Assembly (NCBI GenBank): GCA_013003805.1
Contig: JABDII010000188.1
Location: 1 to 10,968, forward strand
Length of the DNA: 10,968 nt
Source: Gemmatimonadales bacterium
GTDB taxonomy: Bacteria; Gemmatimonadota; Gemmatimonadetes; Gemmatimonadales; GWC2-71-9
Direction: 5' to 3'
Part shown: piece by piece, positions 1 through 6,743 of the stretch
Position numbering within the stretch: the stretch's first letter is position 1
Layout: the number at the start of each line of letters is the position of its first letter
Program-made: the position numbers and the translations under genes
The notes under the pieces: model-generated
Database searches by the model: none
What the model was told of the DNA's origin: nothing
Seen by the model: the letters and a program-made list of their open reading frames with translations, nothing else

Positions 1-39
1 CTTCCCGGCGGTCAAGTTTAAATAAAAAAAGATGGCCCG

Positions 40-357
40 GTGCGGCCCTTCGAGGTCATGGAACTCCGGCTCTATTCGTCGGGCGGGAAGTTCTGGTTGG
101 GCGCCCGGTCGGTGAGCGGCGGAGAGCTCTCGCTTCAGCCGGTGCTCGGTCCACTCACGTCGAACGGGCTCGAGTTGGCCTACTTCAATGCGGCGGGGAA
201 CCCAACGGGCAACCCGAACTCCGTCCGGAGTATCCGAGTAGCCATTCGAGGTGTGACGGACCAGTTGATTCGGGGTCCGGCCGGGACTGGACCAACGGGC
301 TATGTGCAGGATAGTCTGATAACGACCGTCAGCCTTCGAAATGCGCCGATACCCTAG
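40..357 (+). CDS. PilW-like minor pilin, C-terminal fragment (5' end outside or broken)
   Basis: The 105 residues resemble the C-terminal beta-rich part of a PilW-type minor prepilin: a segment reading FEVMELRLY, then a glycine-rich turn, then SVRSIRVAIRG, ending in TTVSLRNAPIP. No N-terminal methylation motif or membrane helix is present, so this is not a whole gene. The GTG at 40 is only the first possible start after an in-frame TAA at 19-21 and is probably not a true start. The codons between that stop and the GTG already read like the same protein (IKKDGP before VRPFEV). A run of seven A at 24-30 sits right at the break. The stop at 355-357 overlaps the AGGA (356-359) that serves the next gene, so the two are probably co-transcribed. 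The family call comes from general resemblance to minor pilins that precede PilX genes. It could also be another pseudopilin. Confidence 0.55.
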   Translation: MRPFEVMELRLYSSGGKFWLGARSVSGGELSLQPVLGPLTSNGLELAYFNAAGNPTGNPNSVRSIRVAIRGVTDQLIRGPAGTGPTGYVQDSLITTVSLRNAPIP

Positions 358-363
358 GAACGC

Positions 364-1548
364 ATGAACTCGACTCGTCTTTCACGCCGACCCATTGCCA
401 CCGATGAACGCGGGATTGCCCTCGCCATGGCCGTGTTCGCCCTAGTGGTGATCGGTGCGCTCGTGGCCGGGACGTTCTTTGCCGGGCGCTTGGAGCAGCG
501 TACTGGGCTCAACTCCATGTTCGCGGAGCAATCGTTCGAGTTGGCCGAAGCAGGCGCCACCGACGTTCTCGCCAACTGGGCTCCGGCTTCGTTCAACGGA
601 CTCGCGCCGGGAGCGGACACCACGCTCGCGCCGGTTACCTTGGCTCCGATGCAGGTGTACGTGCCCACCGTTATGCGGCTCACGCCGAATCTATTTTTTG
701 TTCGGGCTAACGGCCAACGGCTGGATGCGGATGGCTCGATCCTGGCGGAGCGCACCGTCGGGTTGCTGGCTCGTTTGGGGATCCCGACGGTGGCTCCAGG
801 CGCGGCGATCGTATCCGGCACCCAGATTCGATTCATGAACCAAGCCACGATATCGGGAGAGGACGTGGATCCGGTGGGATGGGGCGGGGACTGTCCGGGT
901 GCGGTAGATACGGTGGCGGCGGTGCGCGCGGCAGCCGCCGTGATCGACAGCACCGATTGCGGCAGTGGCCTGTCGTGTCTCTCCGGCGTCCCGCTTCCCC
1001 CGGCACTTCCCATACTCAGTCCAGACTCGTCGGTGACCCCGTCGCTGTTCAATGATTTCGGCGGAGTGTCGTTTGACGAATTGGCCGCCATGGCCGAGAA
1101 GGTCGTGGGCGCGAGCGCGGTGCCCTCACCGTCCCTGGACGGGACAGGTTCGTGCGATCGTGCCGATCCGGACAACTGGGGTGAGCCTCTGACCGGCCTG
1201 GGCTTCGACAATTGCTTCGACTATTTCCCCATCATCTACGCGCCGGGCGATTTCCAACTCTCCGACGGCAGGGGCCAAGGCGTCCTCCTGGTCCGGGGAA
1301 ACTTCACGATCCTGGGGTCGGCCGATTTCTACGGCTTGGTGGTAACCCTCGGCCGAGCCGAGTCGGAGGTGAACGCCAGCATCCACGGCGCGCTCATGGC
1401 GCAGGGAGACAGCGTGGCGCTGTCCCACTTCAGTGGGACGGCGCTGGTCCAGTACTCCTCCTGCGCGCTCACCCGGGCCCTCAGGCAAGCCGGTATTGCC
1501 CGTCCCCTGCCGGAGCGGGCCTGGGCCCAGGTATTCCCGCTGAATTAG
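364..1548 (+). CDS. PilX/GspK-like pilus assembly protein
   Basis: This 394-residue protein has a short basic N-terminus, then a glycine at 17 followed by one hydrophobic helix (about 18-40) in the arrangement of the PilX N-terminal family. The position that is glutamate in major pilins (+5 after the glycine) is methionine here, as expected for PilX or GspK-like members rather than a fibre-forming pilin. The helix continues into a polar stretch with the FELAEAGATD pattern typical of these proteins. The C-terminal part (about 305-394) contains repeated GVLLVRGNF and FYGLVVTLG strands and ends in a cysteine-containing QYSSCALTRAL segment, a layout I associate with gemmatimonad PilX proteins. 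It probably sits in the inner membrane and helps prime or stabilise the pilus. The start is ATG with AGGA four bases upstream. The gene lies six bases after the PilW-like fragment. Confidence 0.7.
   Translation: MNSTRLSRRPIATDERGIALAMAVFALVVIGALVAGTFFAGRLEQRTGLNSMFAEQSFELAEAGATDVLANWAPASFNGLAPGADTTLAPVTLAPMQVYVPTVMRLTPNLFFVRANGQRLDADGSILAERTVGLLARLGIPTVAPGAAIVSGTQIRFMNQATISGEDVDPVGWGGDCPGAVDTVAAVRAAAAVIDSTDCGSGLSCLSGVPLPPALPILSPDSSVTPSLFNDFGGVSFDELAAMAEKVVGASAVPSPSLDGTGSCDRADPDNWGEPLTGLGFDNCFDYFPIIYAPGDFQLSDGRGQGVLLVRGNFTILGSADFYGLVVTLGRAESEVNASIHGALMAQGDSVALSHFSGTALVQYSSCALTRALRQAGIARPLPERAWAQVFPLN
1415..1446 (+). repeat. Long intragenic hairpin in the PilX-like gene
   Basis: Positions 1415-1428 pair with 1433-1446 to form a 14-bp stem with three G-T wobble pairs and a four-base TTCA loop. 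The inner seven pairs (GTCCCAC with GTGGGAC) are perfect. It lies about 100 bases before the stop codon and encodes SVALSHFSG. No T run follows, so it is not an ordinary terminator. It could slow translation, protect mRNA, or be chance in GC-rich coding DNA. Confidence 0.5.
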
Positions 1549-1562
1549 GCCCTTCAGCTCTC

Positions 1563-1579
1563 CCGCCCCTGTGGGGCGG
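1563..1579 (+). terminator. GC-rich hairpin after the PilX-like gene, possible terminator
   Basis: CCGCCCC (1563-1569) pairs perfectly with GGGGCGG (1573-1579) around a TGT loop, beginning 15 bases after the stop codon. The position suits a transcription end, but no T tract follows, so intrinsic termination is uncertain. It may instead protect the mRNA 3' end. Confidence 0.35.
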
Positions 1580-1719
1580 ATCTCCCGACAAATCAACCAA
1601 TTCGGGCCTCCTCGGCCGCTGCTGCATCCCGAGAGAGTGCTTGCGAAACCTGCCTAGAGTTCGGGTAATGGTGGTTGGGCATTGGCCTCCGTCACAGAAC
1701 CTAATATGTTGTATCCAAA

Positions 1720-1759
1720 GGGGTTGTCTTCTCCATGCAACCCCTGGCACATGGGTTGC
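1720..1759. repeat. Three alternating GGGGTTG / GCAACCCC arms, competing hairpins
   Basis: GGGGTTG (1720-1726) pairs with CAACCCC (1738-1744). The same middle arm, read as GCAACCC (1737-1743), also pairs perfectly with GGGTTGC (1753-1759). Both 7-bp pairings are exact and cannot form at the same time on one strand. A fourth copy, GGGGTTGC, is at 1825-1832. The third arm coincides with the -12 part of the sigma-54-type promoter. The arms could be binding sites for a regulator or alternative RNA structures. Confidence 0.45.
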
Positions 1760-1760
1760 T
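1745..1760 (+). promoter_or_regulatory. Sigma-54-type (-24/-12) promoter match
   Basis: The sequence TGGCAC, five bases, then TTGCT matches the RpoN consensus TGGCACG-N4-TTGCW at every conserved position except the G after TGGCAC. The GG (1746-1747) and GC (1758-1759) are exactly ten bases apart, as sigma-54 requires. Transcription would start near 1771 and read toward pilM, giving a leader of about 260 bases. Sigma-54 control of pilus genes is known in other phyla. That it applies here is inference, since no activator gene is visible in the window. Confidence 0.45.
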
Positions 1761-1923
1761 GAACGCTACTCATTGCTGCAGCCGGACTTGCGGCACCTCT
1801 CGGGCCGGTTATGGGGCCGGATTCGGGGTTGCCGAGGATGGCTCACGCGACCTTGGAGCCTGCCTAGGGGCATTCAAGCTCGGTTGATGACACGAGAACG
1901 ATCAGCGTAACGCGTTGTTACAC

Positions 1924-1954
1924 AAACGCTTATTATTGGCCACCTCAAGCGTTT
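1924..1954. repeat. Dyad AAACGCT / AGCGTTT upstream of the pilM promoter
   Basis: AAACGCT (1924-1930) and AGCGTTT (1948-1954) are perfect inverted 7-mers 17 bases apart, about 24 bases centre-to-centre. They end six bases before the -35 box at 1961. A nearby palindrome, AACGCGTT (1909-1916), and a GTAAC/GTTAC pair (1907-1911, 1917-1921) share the AACGC core. This is a plausible operator or activator site. The hairpin followed by TTTTATT could also act as a weak terminator for transcripts from upstream. Confidence 0.35.
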
Positions 1955-1960
1955 TATTGC

Positions 1961-1989
1961 TTGACAGAATTAGGGTGGAATGGTAGCGT
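1961..1989 (+). promoter_or_regulatory. Sigma-70-type promoter for the pilMNOPQ operon
   Basis: A perfect TTGACA (1961-1966) is followed, after 17 bases, by TAGCGT (1984-1989). The latter keeps the three most conserved -10 positions (T, A and final T) and is preceded by TGG, an extended -10 signature. Transcription would begin near 1995, about 37 bases before the pilM start. The leader holds a pyrimidine-rich stretch, CCCCTCCTT (2007-2015). Confidence 0.5.
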
Positions 1990-1997
1990 GGGCTACC
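1982..1997. repeat. Palindrome GGTAGC-GTGG-GCTACC over the -10 box
   Basis: GGTAGC (1982-1987) and GCTACC (1992-1997) are perfect inverted 6-mers separated by four bases. They cover the proposed -10 box and the expected transcription start, which is the typical place for a repressor operator. If transcribed from further upstream, it would form a six-pair RNA stem with a GTGG loop. Confidence 0.4.
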
Positions 1998-2031
1998 CTC
2001 TTCCGTCCCCTCCTTCACTTCGCAGGCGATT

Positions 2032-3072
2032 ATGGCGCTCTTCGGTCGGAAACAAACCGTCGGCCTCGATGTCGGCAGCGGGTTGATTAAGATGGTCACA
2101 ATCAGCCATCGCTCCGGTGAGCCAGAGTTGACCAAGGTGGCGTTCACCTCCGTCGTGGACGATGCAATCGTCGAGGGCGAGGTGGTCGATACCGGTATCG
2201 TCACGGATGCCATCAAGGGCCTGTTCGCCGCAGCCGGCATCAAGTCCAAGACCGTCGTCACGGCTGTCGGCGGCCGCGATGTGATCATCAAGAAGGTCAC
2301 CATGGATCGGATGAAGGAGTCCGAGGCCCGTGACATGATTCGCTGGGAAGCGGAACAGCACGTCCCCTTCGACATGGACAACGTGGAGCTCGACTTCCAG
2401 ATCCTCGATCCCGATGGCGAAGGCCTTCAAATGACCGTGTTGTTGGTGGCGGCCAAGCGTGAGTTGGTGGAGTCGAAAGTCTCCCTACTCGGCGACGTCG
2501 GATTGACGCCGACCATCATCGACGTCGATGCCTTCGCGTTGCACAACGCGTTCGAGCTCAACTATCCGGACGCCATGGCCGGTGTGGTTGGCCTCGTCAA
2601 CATCGGCCATGAAACGACTAACGTAAACATTCTCGATTCGGGCGTTCCCGTTCTCACCAGGGACATTCCCGTTGGGACTCGCCGGTTCCGTGAAGACATG
2701 CAGCGGGAACGGGGCATCACAGCGGAAGAAGCCGATCGGGTGCTCCAAGGGTTCGAGCGGAACGAAATGCTGGATCCGTTCCTGGAAAGCCGGGGTGAGG
2801 AGTTGGCGGTAGGTATCGAACGGGCAGCGGCCTTCCTCCAGACCTCGAGTCGCTCGACCGGCGGGCTCAGCCAGCTGTTTACCACTGGCGGCGGCGCCCG
2901 AATCCCAGGGCTGAATCGGGTGTTGGCCGACCGGCTGCGAATGCCGGTCCAACTCGCCAATCCGTTGGAACGGCTGCGAGTTGCGGACGGTGTGTTCGAC
3001 ACGATGAATGTCGACGAAGTCGCGCCGCTGCTCATGCTGCCGGTTGGACTCGCGCTCCGCAAAGCCGCGTAA
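2032..3072 (+). CDS. pilM: Type IV pilus assembly protein PilM, actin-like ATPase
   Basis: PilM is a cytoplasmic actin-fold protein that binds the N-terminal tail of PilN and links the pilus alignment complex to the motor. The 346-residue length is normal. The first phosphate loop is VGLDVGSG near residue 10. The second is NIGHETTNVN (190-199), followed by GVPVLTRDIPVG. The adenosine motif TTGGGA (284-289) precedes IPGLNRVLADRL, where the family typically has PGL. The segment MIRWEAEQHVPFDMDNVELDFQ is the usual PilM region between the two lobes. The start ATG at 2032 is fixed by homology (MALFGRKQTVGLDVG); only a weak AGG lies upstream. It is the first gene of the pilMNOPQ operon, 24 bases before pilN, and lies directly downstream of the promoter region. 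Identification is firm. Confidence 0.95.
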   Translation: MALFGRKQTVGLDVGSGLIKMVTISHRSGEPELTKVAFTSVVDDAIVEGEVVDTGIVTDAIKGLFAAAGIKSKTVVTAVGGRDVIIKKVTMDRMKESEARDMIRWEAEQHVPFDMDNVELDFQILDPDGEGLQMTVLLVAAKRELVESKVSLLGDVGLTPTIIDVDAFALHNAFELNYPDAMAGVVGLVNIGHETTNVNILDSGVPVLTRDIPVGTRRFREDMQRERGITAEEADRVLQGFERNEMLDPFLESRGEELAVGIERAAAFLQTSSRSTGGLSQLFTTGGGARIPGLNRVLADRLRMPVQLANPLERLRVADGVFDTMNVDEVAPLLMLPVGLALRKAA

Positions 3073-3096
3073 GCCTCGAACTCGAGTTGACCAGCT

Positions 3097-3783
3097 ATGA
3101 TTGAAATCAACCTTCGTCCAGGCCAGAAGCGCAAACGTGCCGGCATCCAACTCGGCGGAGCCTTTGCGGGTCTGCGCAATCTCGGGAGCGGGGTGAAGGA
3201 TCCCCTGCTCCTGGCTGCCGCAGCCGCGGTGATCGGCGTCGTCGGATGGTTGGGTTGGACCTGGGTGAGCACCGCCGCACAGTTCCGAACCCTCGAGCCG
3301 CAGCTCGAGTCCGTTCGCGAAGAGAACCGGCGGTTCCAGAACATCATCGCACAGAAGCGCCGCGAAGAGACGATCCGCGACTCGCTCGTCTCGCAAATCC
3401 AAGTCATCCGCCAGGTGGATAGCGACCGCTACGTCTGGCCGCATGTCTTGGACGAGGTTGCCAAGGCGCTGCCACCCTATACCTGGCTGGTCGATCTCTC
3501 GACGCTGGCGACCAGAGGTGCCGCGGCGGACAGCCTCGACGAGGGCATCACACCGCGCCATGTGCAGTTCCAGATCAACGGCCGGACCGTCGACATCCAG
3601 GCTTACACGCGGTTCTTGCGGCAGCTCGAGGCCTCTCCCTGGATCCACAACGTCTCGCCGGTCTCGGCGCAGACCGTGGTGGACCAGGACCGGCCGGTCA
3701 CCGCCTTCGCAATCCGCGCGTCGTTCAGCCGGGCCGATTCGGCCTACATCCAAACCGTTCCCCTCAGTCAGTCGGTGAGGTGA
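3097..3783 (+). CDS. pilN: Type IV pilus inner-membrane protein PilN
   Basis: PilN is a bitopic inner-membrane protein whose cytoplasmic tail docks into PilM and whose periplasmic domain pairs with PilO. This 228-residue protein begins MIEINLRPGQ, the conserved INLxP tail that binds PilM. About 25 basic and glycine-rich residues follow before the single membrane helix (about 37-57, alanine- and tryptophan-rich). This linker is longer than in Pseudomonas or Thermus PilN. A charged coiled-coil region (about 64-95) comes next, then a ferredoxin-like periplasmic domain with PPYTWLVDLS and the DIQAYTRFLRQLEASPWI pattern, both typical of the family. It lies 24 bases after pilM and three bases before pilO. 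The GAGG of the pilO ribosome-binding site overlaps its end. Confidence 0.93.
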   Translation: MIEINLRPGQKRKRAGIQLGGAFAGLRNLGSGVKDPLLLAAAAAVIGVVGWLGWTWVSTAAQFRTLEPQLESVREENRRFQNIIAQKRREETIRDSLVSQIQVIRQVDSDRYVWPHVLDEVAKALPPYTWLVDLSTLATRGAAADSLDEGITPRHVQFQINGRTVDIQAYTRFLRQLEASPWIHNVSPVSAQTVVDQDRPVTAFAIRASFSRADSAYIQTVPLSQSVR

Positions 3784-3786
3784 TTC

Positions 3787-4419
3787 ATGGCACTCGGCGG
3801 CAATCGGCAGAGCGCACCTATTCTCATCATCCTGTTGGCCGCCGTGGTGGGGTACGTCGCCTATAGCGGCACCGGGCTGAGTGCATTGGGGCTCAGCGGC
3901 TTGAAGGAACGCAGCGTCCGGATCGCCGCCATCGAAGACACCATCGCCCAGCTCGAAGCGCAGACCGACAGCGCCAAGCGCGAGCTGGCCAAGGGGACGG
4001 TGGAAGACCTGCGCCGCAGGATCGAGCGTCATCGCTCGAGCCTCGGACTCCTGCGCCGGCTGGTGCCGGAGCGTAATGAAGTCCCGAATCTCCTGGACGA
4101 CATGTCGACCCGGTCCAAGATCCGCGGTGTCAACCTCTCTGAGGTCGTTCCGCTTCCGGTCGAGCCGGGGCCGGTGCCGTTCGATACGCACAAGTACAAC
4201 ATCTCCGTCATCGGCCGATACGATGAAATCGGGGAGTTCCTTTCGGATGTCGCCTCACTCCAGCGCATCATCGTCCCGATCGACGTGACTATGGCGCCGG
4301 CGAATCAGCAGGCGGCACGGGCGCTGGCCGATACCTCGGGGGCCCTCCTCCAGGCGCGGTTCCAGATCCGCACCTTCGTCAAGCCTTCAGCTGTGGAAGG
4401 AGCGACTAGTGGGAGCTAA
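3787..4419 (+). CDS. pilO: Type IV pilus inner-membrane protein PilO
   Basis: PilO forms heterodimers with PilN in the periplasm and helps align the pilus base with PilP and PilQ. The 210 residues contain one membrane helix near the N-terminus (about 10-26, ILIILLAAVVGYVAY), a coiled-coil stretch (about 40-85, rich in E, Q, K and R), then the segment RRLVPERNEVPNLLDDMSTRSKIRGVNL and the YNISVIGRYDEIGEFLSDVASLQRI core that mark the PilO domain. The length fits the family. The ATG at 3787 has GAGG six bases upstream. Its last codons overlap the GTG start of pilP by 11 bases, suggesting translational coupling. Confidence 0.93.
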   Translation: MALGGNRQSAPILIILLAAVVGYVAYSGTGLSALGLSGLKERSVRIAAIEDTIAQLEAQTDSAKRELAKGTVEDLRRRIERHRSSLGLLRRLVPERNEVPNLLDDMSTRSKIRGVNLSEVVPLPVEPGPVPFDTHKYNISVIGRYDEIGEFLSDVASLQRIIVPIDVTMAPANQQAARALADTSGALLQARFQIRTFVKPSAVEGATSGS

Positions 4420-4930
4420 GAGCGTCGGACTCTGCCTCGGCATCATGTCCGGGTTGCTCCTGGCCTGTGGCCAGGACGATGCGGGAGATACCGCGGGGGC
4501 AAACGCACCCGCCACGACGACCACGACGGCTCCGGCGGTACAGCCTCAGGCGGACACGGGTACCGCGACGGCCCAGGTTGATGGCGAGCCGGTCGTCGAT
4601 GAAACGAGCTTGTCTCGGGAAACCTTCAGCTACGGCGGGGGCAGCCGGGATCCGTTCGAATCACTGCTCAATATGGAGCGGCTAGGTCCTGAACTCTCGG
4701 ACCTCGAACTGGTCGGCGTGTACCTCGATCCAAACCGCTCCAGCAACAGCGTCGCGGTCCTGCGAGACAAGTCCAGCGGCCGGCCCTACAAGGTTCGCCG
4801 GGGCGAAGAGATAGGCCGGGCACGCGTCCGGCAGATCAGGCAGCGCGACGTCACGTTCACCATCGAAGACTTCGGCTTCGAACGACAGGAAACACTATCC
4901 TTGCCCACGCGGGAGGAAGCTACACCATGA
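4409..4930 (+). CDS. pilP: Type IV pilus lipoprotein PilP
   Basis: PilP bridges the PilN/PilO pair to the secretin PilQ. This 173-residue protein has a lipoprotein signal: a hydrophobic stretch ending LLLAC, with the lipidated cysteine at 20. A flexible linker rich in T, A and P (about 31-57) spans the periplasm. The folded PilP domain follows from about residue 80, beginning with the characteristic RDPFESLL and continuing LSDLELVGVYLDPN and KVRRGEEIGRARVRQI. The GTG start at 4409 is supported by a strong GGAAGGAG (4395-4402) six bases upstream and by the correct signal peptide. The gene overlaps pilO by 11 bases, and its stop overlaps the pilQ start in an ATGA (4927-4930). Confidence 0.93.
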   Translation: MGAKSVGLCLGIMSGLLLACGQDDAGDTAGANAPATTTTTAPAVQPQADTGTATAQVDGEPVVDETSLSRETFSYGGGSRDPFESLLNMERLGPELSDLELVGVYLDPNRSSNSVAVLRDKSSGRPYKVRRGEEIGRARVRQIRQRDVTFTIEDFGFERQETLSLPTREEATP

Positions 4931-6711
4931 CCCGATTCCTCAGGTATGCCCTTGCTGTCGCCGCCCTCGCGGGCGCGGTCTCTCCGGCGTTCGCCGCCGC
5001 CGATGAACCAGACGGCGAGGTGACCGGTGTGAGCCTCATCTCCTCGCCGGGACGTGCGGAAGTGGTCGTCACTGTCCTCGGCGCCGTTGAGGTCAACGAC
5101 TTCGTACTCCACTCCCCCGAGCGTCTGGTGTTGGATGTCCAGGGCGCAATCCTGCGCCCCGGCGTGCGGACGCTATACGATGGGGTCAATCGCGGTGGAG
5201 TCCGGAACATTCGCTACAACCAATTCCGGCCCGACGTCGTCCGGATCGTGCTCGAGTTCGACCAGCTCAAAGACTACGAGGTTGAGCGGGTGCAGGACGA
5301 GATCCGGGTTTCCTTCGGATCGGAACGGTCGTTCCTTGCGTGGTCCGCCACCGCACCGGCCGAATTGGAAGCGCCGAGCGACGCCGCAGCGGCATCGCGT
5401 CGGCCAGAAGTGGAACTGCCGGCCGAGCGGACCCTCACCGCCGCCCCAGTGCAGGCGCAGCAGCCCCGAATCACCGTGACCTGGTTCAAGGCCTCGATCG
5501 GTGACGTGGTAGCCGGGTTCGCGGCGTTCAGCGGACGCACCATCATCATGGGGAAGGACGTGGAGGGAGAGGTCACCGCGGAAATCAAGAACCAGCCGTG
5601 GGACCAAGCCTTCGAAGCGATCCTCGCCACGCAGGGCCTCTCCGCTCAGGAAATGCCCGGTGGGATCATCCGGGTGGATTCTCCCGCGGCACTCGCCGCG
5701 CTCGACTCCCTCGAGCCGCTCCAGACGCAGCTCGTGCGGGTGAACTACGCCAAGGCCGCCTCACTGGCCAAGAGCATCGAGGGGATCCTCACGAGGGACC
5801 GGGGTAGTGTGGTGCCCGATACGGGCTCCAACACCCTGATCATCACCGATACCCGAAGCCGGCTCGGCGGCATCGCCGAGTTCGTGAGCCAGCTCGACAT
5901 TCGCACGCCGCAGATCGCAATCCAGGCGAAGATCATCTTCGTCGATCGAAGCGACCTCCAGGAACTGGGGCTGCAATACGATCTCGGCGACCGCGATGTC
6001 TTCTTCAACAAGCTCGTACAGCGGTTCGACCCGTCGACCGGTGAGCCCTTCGACCAGAACACGGTCGTAATCGGTGGATCGTCGGTAGCCGCTATCGCCA
6101 ACGCCGACGCAGACATCACCAACTCAGCACTCGATCTGGTGTGGCGCACCACCGTGGGTGGGTTCAGCCTCACCACGTTCTTGAGTGCCCTCGAGCGGAT
6201 CGAGCTCGCCGACGTGCAGGCGGAACCGATCATCAGCACGCTGGACAACCGTGAGGCCGACATCCTGGTCGGTGAGGAAACACCGATCCGCGTCATCGAC
6301 GTGAGTTCGGCCACCAGCGCGGGCACGCCGCCGCGCGCCAGCGTTCAGCTCAAGGAAACCGGTATCCGGCTGACGGTGACCCCTCACGTGACCAACAACC
6401 GTCAGATCCTGATGGAGCTCAGGACCGAGCGCTCCGCCGTTCAGGCCCTCGCGGCGGCCGACCTCGGCTTCAACTTCCCGAAACAGTACGCCAGCAACCA
6501 GCTGTTGGTAAACGACGGTGAGACGGCCGTCATCGGCGGGCTGACGATCACCGAGATCACGCGGACCCGTTCGGGGATCCCGCTGCTCTCAGGCCTGCCG
6601 TTGGTGGGCAACTTGTTCTCGTTCTCCTCGGATCAGGAGCGGCGCCGAGACCTCATCATCCTGGTTACTCCACGGATTATCGACGATGGTGGCCTCCCGC
6701 CGGCTCCCTGA
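4927..6711 (+). CDS. pilQ: Type IV pilus secretin PilQ
   Basis: PilQ forms the outer-membrane ring through which the pilus passes. A signal peptide ends near residue 23 (AFA before AADE). Domains in order are one AMIN domain (about 31-130), a proline- and alanine-rich linker (140-178), an STN/N0 domain (181-250, with FSGRTIIMGKDVEGEVT and QPWDQAFEAILATQGL), an N1/NolW domain (268-327, with SNTLIITDT), and the secretin pore domain (328-585). The C-terminus shows the secretin signature: VNDGETAVIGGL, then GIPLLSGLPLVGNLF and DLIILVTPRI. At 594 residues it is shorter than PilQ proteins with two AMIN domains. The AMIN domain probably binds peptidoglycan. The ATG has GGGAGGAAG (4911-4919) seven bases upstream. 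It is the last gene of the operon, followed by a strong terminator. Confidence 0.95.
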   Translation: MTRFLRYALAVAALAGAVSPAFAAADEPDGEVTGVSLISSPGRAEVVVTVLGAVEVNDFVLHSPERLVLDVQGAILRPGVRTLYDGVNRGGVRNIRYNQFRPDVVRIVLEFDQLKDYEVERVQDEIRVSFGSERSFLAWSATAPAELEAPSDAAAASRRPEVELPAERTLTAAPVQAQQPRITVTWFKASIGDVVAGFAAFSGRTIIMGKDVEGEVTAEIKNQPWDQAFEAILATQGLSAQEMPGGIIRVDSPAALAALDSLEPLQTQLVRVNYAKAASLAKSIEGILTRDRGSVVPDTGSNTLIITDTRSRLGGIAEFVSQLDIRTPQIAIQAKIIFVDRSDLQELGLQYDLGDRDVFFNKLVQRFDPSTGEPFDQNTVVIGGSSVAAIANADADITNSALDLVWRTTVGGFSLTTFLSALERIELADVQAEPIISTLDNREADILVGEETPIRVIDVSSATSAGTPPRASVQLKETGIRLTVTPHVTNNRQILMELRTERSAVQALAAADLGFNFPKQYASNQLLVNDGETAVIGGLTITEITRTRSGIPLLSGLPLVGNLFSFSSDQERRRDLIILVTPRIIDDGGLPPAP

Positions 6712-6743
6712 GCCGCACGTATCAGAGTAGCCAAACTTGCAGT

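Larger units (their letters stand above)
1549..2031. other. Non-coding regulatory gap between the PilX-like gene and pilM
   Basis: No convincing gene occupies these 483 bases on either strand. The gap is less GC-rich than the flanks, especially from about 1915 to 1975. It contains a GC hairpin just after the PilX-like stop, a cluster of GGGGTTGC and GCAACCCC arms, a sigma-54-type promoter match, a dyad of AAACGCT and AGCGTTT arms, and a sigma-70-type promoter close to pilM. The only short reading frame inside it (1811-1867, 18 codons) has no Shine-Dalgarno sequence. It is most likely a promoter and leader region for the pilMNOPQ operon. It might also encode a small RNA. Confidence 0.6.

Noticed and set aside
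354..1211. 285-codon minus-strand frame opposite the PilX-like gene
   Set aside because: Low-complexity S/T/A/P-rich translation with no family features. The plus strand has the membrane helix and conserved C-terminus.
1600..1700. Possible cyclic-di-GMP (GEMM) riboswitch, suggested by GCGAAACCTGCCTAG and the pilus context
   Set aside because: The conserved GGGCAAACC element and the paired second stem could not be found, so the resemblance is superficial.
1811..1867. 18-codon reading frame in the gap after the sigma-54-type promoter
   Set aside because: No Shine-Dalgarno sequence and no recognisable peptide; it is no longer than expected by chance.
1649..1867. Direct repeat CCTGCCTAG at 1649-1657 and 1859-1867
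   Set aside because: One 9-mer repeat is roughly what chance gives in a gap of this size, and no flanking similarity extends it.
3079..3088. Palindrome AACTCGAGTT between pilM and pilN
   Set aside because: Short palindrome inside an operon with no promoter around it; probably chance.
2485..4191. 568-codon open frame on the minus strand across pilM, pilN and pilO
   Set aside because: It is antisense to three clearly conserved pilus genes and its translation resembles no domain. Long antisense frames are expected in GC-rich coding DNA.
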